Positions 56,743 through 64,000 of a stretch of DNA of 64,000 bases are shown here, piece by piece; the first letter of the stretch is position 1, and each line of letters opens with the position of its first letter. The notes under the pieces were generated by a model. The model made no database searches. It saw only the letters and a list, made by a program, of their open reading frames with translations, and was not told the DNA's origin. Location of the stretch: positions 6,220,978-6,284,977 of the forward strand of contig BCIA01000001.1 of NCBI GenBank assembly GCA_001599815.1. Direction: 5' to 3'. This stretch comes from Furcasterigmium furcatum. Taxonomy: Eukaryota > Ascomycota > Sordariomycetes > Glomerellales > Plectosphaerellaceae. The position numbers and the translations under genes are program-made.

Positions 56743-57415
56743 CGCGCAGGCATCTAGATTGTTGCGTTGCTGTTGTTGTATATGTACATAATGTAATGGA
56801 AAAGATGGTCTGGGGGGATGCTGGACACTGCTGGATTGGTCTCAGGGGCTTGCGTCGCCCCGGGCATGGTTGGCGTCTGGTTGGGAACTGAATTCATGGC
56901 GGTTGAATAAAAGATGGCAGTCAGAACGATCGAGATGTGCCTTGAACTGAAGTTGAGTGTCGAATCGGTTGACTTTGAGCAGTGCTGACAAGAATCAAGG
57001 CGAGCACCTAGGTATCCATCTTGCCATCGTAACTTCCATTTCTCTCAACCTGGAAGGAAGCTGAGCATCTGCAGTCACTCACTTCTTGGGCAGGCACTTT
57101 GACCTCTCGTGCCTTCCTTGCGACTGTCGTTCCTTCCTCCAGTTGCCGTTTCCTTCAGAAGCTCTTGCCATCTGCGCTCTTGCTCCGTTCCACACCTGCC
57201 ATATTCACTTGGCGTCTTTTCCTTTCTCCCCCAACCCGCCACATTTCCAGGGGAGATCCTTTTCCCCGTCAACCACTCCAGCCGAACCTCTTCACCAACA
57301 CAGTCTCCAAGGTTCTGTTCCCATCTTCTCCCTGATTATCGCGGCTGGGCCAGACTTCTGCGTCACCCAGCCTCGATAAATCTCCCACCGCGGGCATTTG
57401 CCGGCCGCTTCCATC
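56743..57415. other. Intergenic region
   Basis: This holds the 3' flank of the Cdc1/Ted1-like gene and a pyrimidine-rich leader (57100-57400) for the zinc-knuckle gene. No further feature is supported. Confidence 0.5.
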
Positions 57416-59310
57416 ATGGAGCTGTCCTCATCCGCCCCTGTCGCATCCCGACGCGACATTTTCACCGACAGCGACAATGTGACCCTCCAGAATGTCACCG
57501 GAGATGCGTACGTCGTCTTCGGTCTCGACTCCGCGAAGGGTCCCTCCCTGACCATCGACGAGATCGATGGTAATCTCTACTTCCTCAGCATCAAGCACCT
57601 CGAGAGGATTCTTAGCAAGATCGTCAGCGAGCGTGGCACCCTGTTGCAGGGCGTCGAAGACACCTCTGCCATGACCCAGGGGAACAGGTTCGTGGGCACG
57701 AGCTGCACCAGCATCATCTGCGTGCAGCGCAGCTTCAAGTCCTGCAACATCCGCTTCGTCAAGAAGGATTTCATCCCGATTCACAACATGCTGCCCGAGT
57801 TCCTCACGATCCGTCGCTTCGAGGGCGGGTCTTTCCTCGGTGCAAAGAGGGACTTGCCCGTTTCGAGCATGCTTGCCCTTTGCGCCGCTTGGAAGTCCTT
57901 CGGTCGCCGCCAGAGGTCGCCAGAGCGCCAGAGCGAGTCCGTTGCATCGTTGTCGGAGGGAGAGGCCCAGCCTGAGCTGCCAAAGAGTTCCAGCCAGAGC
58001 ATCTTCAAAGATCTGGCCTCCCAACCCGGCAAAGCCACCCCCAGTACTTTTCGCTACTCAAGCCTGCCAACGATCCGGTTGCTCCTCCCAAGGTTGGACG
58101 TCAAGTTCTGAATTCGACCAATCCCTTTGCAATCGACTCCCGGCCGAAAGTGCCTCTCGAGGAGCCCACAGGTTCCAACCCGCCCGAGAAGGCAAGTGAG
58201 GGCACCTCCAAGAACCCCTTCACTCCGGTTTTTCCCGAGTTGCCTCAGAAGTCAACCGAAGGGCCCTTCAAGAACCCCTTCGAGAGTCCCTTCAAGAACC
58301 CCTTGGCTCAGACTGAACCGAAGGCGAGTCGGCCCCGGTTTGAGTCGGCGGCTCCCTCGAAGACCACCCAACAGAACCCAGCATCGAATGCTTCAGGCAA
58401 GGTCCTTGTTCAAGGTACTCACGGCGTTCAACCTGCCCAGGGAGATGCCCACCCATACACAGCTGGAAGGCTTTCGGCGCCTTTTTCAGCACCTTTTTCA
58501 GCACCCTCTGCCGTGGATGTCGGTAAACCGCCGGGTCGTCCAGCACTTCTCATAGGTTGGCGCGGCATGTTTCAGCCTGCGAACTGGACAGGTGATCCCA
58601 AAACGATTATCTGCGGCAATTGCTCCATCCTGGGCCATCAAATTCGGGAGTGCATGGGGCCACTTGACCAAGATGGCCATGTCCAGGGGTGTCCGGTCTG
58701 TAACACCATGAATCACGCCTTCGAAAATTGCCAGGTCCGGCTGGGCCTGGCAACGAAGGAAGCAAGGACGGAGCTTTCTGTACAAGTTCTCATCCGTTGG
58801 CGTTAGAATAAGCCACCCATAAAAAGTTCCGTCCGATGGGAACGAATCTGGGCCTCGCAGCCGCAGCTATTGAAGTACCGTCCCTACTCGGCCGATTCGT
58901 CACGTAAACGGCTGTTCGACGCTTGGAGGTTCCATGACTACTCTTTGGACTACGGATATCCTGGTCTGATTGCCGCTCGCCTGCCCGCGGATCCTCAGCC
59001 TCTCCCCAAAAAGGTACCACAGGCCAACAACACCAAGCACGCTCTCAAACGGAGCGCCCAGGAACTCAGTCCTGCGGCACAACCAGCGAAGAAAAAGAAG
59101 GAGGCGTCAACTCACCCGATGGGTCTCCGCCAGAGCGCGCCGGGCACAGTCGAGAAGCGCGACAACAAAGCCTATCCATACTGCCCGTGGAATCCAGCCC
59201 CTGCCTCACAGGTCACGCCTCATCAGTCGGAACAAAGCCCTCTGGTCACGGTGAAATGGGAGGAAATTGAGGTCATGGATATATTTCGTGACACACAACG
59301 GCGTTGGTAG
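57416..59310 (+). CDS. Double zinc-knuckle protein with apparent frameshift
   Basis: The frame from the ATG at 57416 runs to about 58042. Protein-like sequence then continues one frame over (QYFSLLKPANDPVAPPKVG) through two CCHC zinc knuckles, CGNCSILGHQIREC and CPVCNTMNHAFENC, each C-x2-C-x4-H-x4-C. The switch coincides with a run of five C at 58038-58042, so one C appears to be missing. A probable intron at 58780-58860 (GTACAA donor, CGCAG acceptor, 81 bp) restores the frame to a basic C-terminal part ending at 59310. The total is about 600 residues. Zinc knuckles bind single-stranded nucleic acid or proteins; an RNA-related role is only inferred. The N-terminal 150 residues look folded but are not recognised. 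Confidence 0.65.
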
Positions 59311-59831
59311 AGAGATGGGACATCCGTTGATTTGCTATTTGTATGGGGAGGCCCTGTGGCTATGAAGGGTCCGAAGGTGGCTTTCAGGGCGCTGGTATTG
59401 TCACTTGTGGAAAATGATAGACCCTGGAGCACGAATGTTCATTCTGCTCCTGCGTTTCGTATTGAGAATTCGCTTTGTACGGTCCCAAAGTATGATAAGC
59501 CAGTAGCCATCTTCATGCGGTCTGGGTTTCTCTTTGTCAACAAGGCCGCTGGTGATGCCGCTGTCTGCCGAAGGTCATGTCTGCCCCTGGGTGTGATGTT
59601 CCATGCAAATACACTCTGCCCACCGCAAGGCCCATGGTGGACTTTTCCAGGGTGCGCCAGCTTCTCGACCTCACCTCTGGCATGGCGCGTGAGCTGATGG
59701 ATATGCTCGACATGATGATCTAGGCAGGTGGTCGAGGTTCTTCGGTTTCTAGCGGTCGCTGGAAAGACGACTGTTGTGTTGGTCTGCATCATTGTTTGGG
59801 AATGACGGCTACAGTTAGGAAACATTGGATG

Positions 59832-59990
59832 GTAGAACGGCAGACTTCGGATGGAGCTTTGGGTAATTCAGATTTCTCTCTCTCAACTTCAAGAAATGAA
59901 CCTGGCCTCTCTTCTAATGACAAGGAATGCAGATAGCCTGTTGCTCCATTGGAGATAATTCAGGGACAACGTGTCTACACCCCAAGATAG
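59832..59990 (+). mobile_element. MITE-like repeat, copy M8 (left end lost)
   Basis: The sequence from GCAGACTTCGGATGGAG to GGAGATAATTCAGGGACAAC aligns with the inner and right part of M6, in the same orientation. Both ends are poor, and it abuts the left end of M7. Confidence 0.55.
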
Positions 59991-60000
59991 CTGGACACGC

Positions 60001-60223
60001 GGGTCACAGAATACATGGACAGTCCACCTATGTCCCCGTCTAGATGCGTTGCCTTTGAATTCTCTCTAAATGAGAATAAGGCCATCTCGATGTCTTACAA
60101 CCAAGATAGAGGCCATGCTAATTCCTTAGAGTTAATGAGAGGTCATCTCGATTTTCTATCGCTCGATCTGAAGTCTGCTGGTCGACATGGCCGTTCCGGG
60201 GGAGGCCATCCTTTCTATTACCC
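60001..60223 (-). mobile_element. MITE-like repeat, copy M7
   Basis: This 223 bp copy, read on the minus strand, starts GGGTAATAGAAAGGATGGCC and closes at 60001 with TCTGTGACCC. It has three internal units of about 33 bp, like M5. The strongest shared block is the reverse of ATGTCGACCAGCAGACTTCA. Confidence 0.75.
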
Positions 60224-60463
60224 GCTTGCTGGACCAGTCATATTTTCTGTGAGCCTCATGACGAGGTACCTAGGTAGGCAAAGCGAAACAAAACGAAGCG
60301 TCTCTCATAACGGCATGTCTCTTCATTAAATTCTCATACACATATCGACGTTCCAACTTCTATCATACAACCTTGATGGAAAAGTCAATGTACGCACCGC
60401 GATACCACTCGCGAGGCCTCACACGCCCCCCAACTGGCATCAGAACCTCAATGGAGCCACCCC

Positions 60464-63403
60464 TCAATGGAGCCTTTCCTTCAGGTAGACAACCGCCGCA
60501 TAGCCTGCGCAGCACTGCGTCGACATGCCGTGCTTGCACCAGGGGCAGTTCACCACGGTAGAGATGGCACCGCTGACTCCGAGCTTTGGGTCCTCCACCA
60601 TTGCCTCTGGGTGTGCCATGCACTCGTACACCCGACTGGGCATGTCGTGGAAGAACTTGCAGTGACAACACTCGACAAACATCTTCGCAAGGGGGTCAAC
60701 GCCGCCCTCTTGTCGCCCTTCCGTAATTCGTGGAGCGCGCGGATGTCGCTGTAGGGTGGTCGCGGGTGCAGCTTTCCGAGCCTCTTGCAGGTACGTCGCT
60801 GGGTTGGGAGGTCTTTGCGCAACAGATGGGTGCATCGCGGATGGGTCCAGCGCATCAGGAAGCGAAACCGATGACTGGTAGACGGGATGCTTGGTGCGAG
60901 CTGGCGACCTTAGGGGGGGAACCAGAGGTGGTTGATTGGTGTCCAGGGAGCACCGCGCGTCAGTCGTGACGTTGGGGCTCGATCGGCTCTTAGACAGACT
61001 TGGAGCCCGTAGGAGAGGGTCGTCGTCGTCCGAGACCTTGGCTTTCTGGCCCCCTTGGGCAGAAACTCCTTCTCTCGGACGGCCATCGCCTTTCGGACTC
61101 GAAACCGGACTGATCTCCAGCGGCAGGGGCACCAAAGAGGAGGTAGACCCTGGGCCCTCGACAGGCGTCACACAGGACTTGAAAGAATCCGTATCATGCT
61201 CGGTCTGAATCCTAACATCTACCACATCTTGGTGCGGAGGATTCAGTACGTCTCGTGTAAAACTGTTCCTGCTGTCGGGGCGGCCGGGACCAAACGCGCT
61301 CCTCGGGGTGATCGGGCTTGGGCCTACAGGCGTCCCGCAAGTGACTTGCGCGCTGTGTGACAGCCTGAAGACCCGTTCGTCGTTTGTGACCAGGAGGGTC
61401 TCGGCCTTGCCTTTGCCAACTTCACCGACCACGGGCGGGAGGCCCCTGTCCGACTGGGGACGGGACGAATCAGGTGTGTTCATAAATGAAGGTGATCGAA
61501 GAGAGTCATCGTAGTTGGAAGATGATGAGGAGGACGGCCGTGCCGAGTCCTGGACCTTGATGACCGGCGCCATTTTTTCAGTAGGCGCTTGGCCTGCTTT
61601 GCTAACCATGTCGAGGTGACTCGAGCTCGAAGGTGGGCGGGAGGCAGCCGCCGGCTCAGGGGCCCCTGAGAGATCGCGCGAGTGACGATCAAAGAACGTA
61701 GAAGCTGCTGCTGGCGGCCGAGACGACGACCGGACCCTTTGGAAAGCGGCCTGCATGGCTCCCCTGAAGCCACGAGACTCTCTCGAACTTGAACGCTCGT
61801 GGGGTGGCTTGTGCAAGACCCCTTGCGGTGGGTGTAGATCCAGGGCAGGGGGGGTGTAAGGCTGCCCAAAGCTGCCCAGGTTTTCGATGAAGCGCCCACG
61901 GTCGGACGAGGAGGACCGCGACGCTGCAGTTGAGTCTTGATGTGTTCCAAACGAGGGGCTTGTCGGGCTTGAACTGTCCGTGGTGATGGAGTAGGCCCTG
62001 CCGTGATGTTGACGATGTGCCTGCGGCGGATACTTTTTCGCCGACGCTTTCGTCTCGTCATTGAACCCGCTTATAGCTCTGTCATGGCTGAGCTTGCGGT
62101 GATGTTGTACATAGCTCCCACCCTGTCGACCCCGCGCGGCCTCCTCGCCTTCGCGGTTGGCCGGGCGGGAGATGTGCTCTTCGGCGCCACCCTCGCCCTT
62201 TGGTGTCTGTGTTCTCCATTTCTCAATGGCTCCGAGCACTGGGATAGGCGGCGCAGTGGGCGATATCAAGGTCTCAGACCTCGAAGAGGCGCGCATCGAG
62301 ATGGGAGGTGCAGCTTTCTGCCGCGGCAGAGCAGTCCCCGAGATGGCTCCTTCAGACATTTGGCGAGGTAAAGGGGATGGAAGAGAATCCGTAGATGTCA
62401 GCGTCGGGCTGAACGAATGTGCTTTCCGTGGCTCAAGGGGGTGCTGGGGCCGCTGCACACTCTCCTGAGACTGGCGAAAAATGATCCTGGCCTTGGCCCT
62501 TGCTGCCTCTCGAATCGCAGCCTCCCGCTCTTTTTCCAACTTCAGGCCTCCAACAAAATCAGGCGCGTTTGGGTCCTTCACCTCCTTCTCCTCCTTGCCT
62601 CCAAGCACCCCACTAAGAGCAGCTCTGATTTGCGACGTGACAGAGCTTGATCGCCGCCTCCTGGACGGAATTGGTTCGCCCTGGGTGCTGGCGCTGCGGG
62701 AACGACTTGATGTCTCGGCCGGCTCCGGAGTCGAGTTGGGCCTTCCGGTCATCATCATACTCGTCCGGCTCGCGGAAGGGGGCTTCTTGGTCAATCGTGA
62801 AGCCGCTTTCCTCTTGGCCTCTTTTGCATCTTTCTCGGCCTGTTCTTTGTCCTTCCTGCGCTGCTTTTCCTCGGCCTTCTTTTCCTTTTTCCGCTGCCCG
62901 TAGCCCTCCCAGCTGGGGGATTGGCAGATAGATGAAGCATCGGACTTGTGGTCGTCGCCGTTGGCGTCCTCGGCGACAAACGTGACGGTCTTCTGTGGCT
63001 GCTTGGGCGAGGCGCCCGGTGTCTCGAGTGGCTTCGGTTTCGTAGCCATGGGAGCTGCGCGGTTGGCGGGTGGTACCGTGATGGACAGCGCTGGACTATT
63101 TTGATTGAGAGTGCTCATGATCATGGTGAAGGTCTCGCGCTGGGTGAGGGAGTCTTTCCGCCGAGATTGTAATGAAGCGCGATTCGGCGGGTGTGCGGTG
63201 GCGGGACTGTGACTGGAGGTTTCCTTGGTAGGGGAGCTCTGAATGCGCCGCTCCATCTAGAAAAGATAAGTCAGTTGCAGGAACAGTGGCAGCTTGGGAG
63301 AAGTTCGCACCTTGAGTTTATGCTCCAGGTCGAGCATTTTCTGCAGATTAGTGGAAGCGGTCGGTGAAGGAACCGCCTCGCGGGTGACTGCTGCGGCAGC
63401 CAT
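60464..63403 (-). CDS. Disordered protein with Cys-rich C-terminal domain
   Basis: Two exons, 63311-63403 and 60464-63256 (54 bp intron, GTGCGA donor, TCTAG acceptor), encode 961 residues. Exon 1 supplies MAAAAVTREAVPSPTAST and a short predicted helix (LQKMLDLEHKLK). Most of the protein is Ser/Pro-rich with a charged coiled segment (KKEKKAEEKQRRKDKEQAEK). Conserved-looking islands are SQIRAALSGVLGG and VGGLKLEKEREAAIREAARA. The last 75 residues form a Cys/His-rich module (FVECCHCKFFHDMPSRVYEC, CPWCKHGMSTQCCAGYAAVV) that could bind zinc. I do not recognise an assigned function; it resembles an uncharacterised conserved ascomycete family. Confidence 0.75.
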
Positions 63404-64000
63404 CGTGATACGCTGGCCGGGATGGGCCTGAGGCGATCAGGGTGGTTTCACAACCGTAATCCTATTCGAAGCTGTACGCTTGACAATAGAAGAATGGCGG
63501 TGGCCCGCTATTGAGACGTGATGGGTACCAGACGTGGGCTGCTGCACTGAATATACAGCAGGCAAGGTGCAGGCAAACCCCAAGTGACTGACGCAAGGCC
63601 AGCCTTGATCACCAGTCAGTCTTTTTGCTGTCCTCGGGCGAGGAAAGCTGCGTGTACCCGATCTAGGCGATGGGTATGTCGTGTATGTGTGAATGAGCTG
63701 AGCCCCCAGTGATGAAGCTGGACGGACGAGGCGATCACCACATTAGGCGTTATCTGGGAGCGAATGGCCGGTTTCGAGGCAGCGGCGGTGCTGGATATCC
63801 TCGCACAGAAATCCGTTTGTTTGCTGATCCGAGTGACGAGTGGGCGAGAAGCGAGTGTGCTGTGATGTAGAGCGAGCGAATGACGGCATGAAAGTATGAG
63901 ATCCCAAAAGTGACGGACCTCCGCGCGGAAGAAGAGGAATAGAGGCCGATGACGAGGGTTGCAAAAGCCGGGCAGAGAGAGACCGAAGAAAAGGGAGAAG
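63404..64000. other. Upstream flank of the last gene
   Basis: This should hold the promoter of the minus-strand gene starting at 63403. A 73-codon minus frame at 63743-63964 has no recognisable feature. Confidence 0.5.

Larger units (their letters stand above)
59311..60463. other. Convergent intergenic region with two MITE copies
   Basis: Copies M8 (about 59832-59990) and M7 (60001-60223) lie back to back here. The open frames at 59332-59697 and 59439-59825 (minus) overlap each other and show no conserved features. Confidence 0.5.

Noticed and set aside
58044..58092. Intron as an explanation for the frame change in the zinc-knuckle gene
   Set aside because: The GTACTT to CCAAG interval leads into the wrong frame and would remove sequence that reads as good protein. 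A missing C in the C run fits better.
59332..59697. 121-codon plus frame after the zinc-knuckle gene
   Set aside because: It overlaps an equally long minus frame, has no motif and lies in the probable 3' untranslated region.

Overview
The window is nuclear DNA from a filamentous ascomycete (Pezizomycotina, probably a Sordariomycete). Evidence for this is the GC-rich coding sequence, short introns of about 47-69 bp with GTRNGY donors and CTRAC-type branch points, two Zn2Cys6 regulators, a GH76 mannanase, a DUF3712 protein, a PhoD_2-type phosphatase and a Ppc89-type spindle-pole protein. Single N bases at 366 and 35991 indicate a draft assembly. I can support 21 protein-coding genes, most as spliced models. 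I see no rRNA, no intact tRNA and no CRISPR array.

Layout. 0-11 kb: UPF0046-type metallophosphoesterase, glutaminyl cyclase, SDR, oligosaccharyltransferase subunit Swp1/ribophorin II, a small Cys/Gln-rich protein and a secreted GH76 enzyme. 11-23 kb: Ppc89/Cep57-like coiled-coil protein, exon-junction RNA-binding protein Y14/RBM8A, and a 1775-residue PhoD-like protein with a poly-Gln tail. 24-32 kb: a Zn2Cys6 regulator followed by SDR, alpha/beta hydrolase and Baeyer-Villiger-type monooxygenase genes. Together these form a plausible alcohol-to-ketone-to-ester-to-cleavage pathway. 33-40 kb: Sec14-like lipid-transfer protein, a secreted protein built almost entirely of 19-residue repeats, and a DUF3712 membrane protein. 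40-46 kb: a second Zn2Cys6 regulator and a DUF202 membrane protein with an exceptionally long intron. 45.5-49.4 kb is gene-poor. 49-64 kb: GH3 beta-glucosidase with a PA14 insert, Cdc1/Ted1-type ER phosphoesterase, a double zinc-knuckle protein with an apparent one-base frameshift, and a 961-residue disordered protein with a Cys-rich end.

Two patterns cut across the annotation. First, at least eight copies of a 190-230 bp MITE-like element lie between genes. It has inverted ends near GGGTCACAGAAAGGATGGCC and an internal unit of about 33 bp that varies in number. Copies sit in the promoter region of the oxidative module and just downstream of several genes. Second, the gene at 35053-37944 encodes about 38 tandem 19-residue modules. 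Its larger units are spaced at exact multiples of 57 nt, and its only intron falls on a module boundary. This repeat protein and the four-gene oxidative module are the best candidates for something undescribed. All splice models were derived by eye from reading-frame continuity, splice signals and family similarity, without alignments or RNA data.
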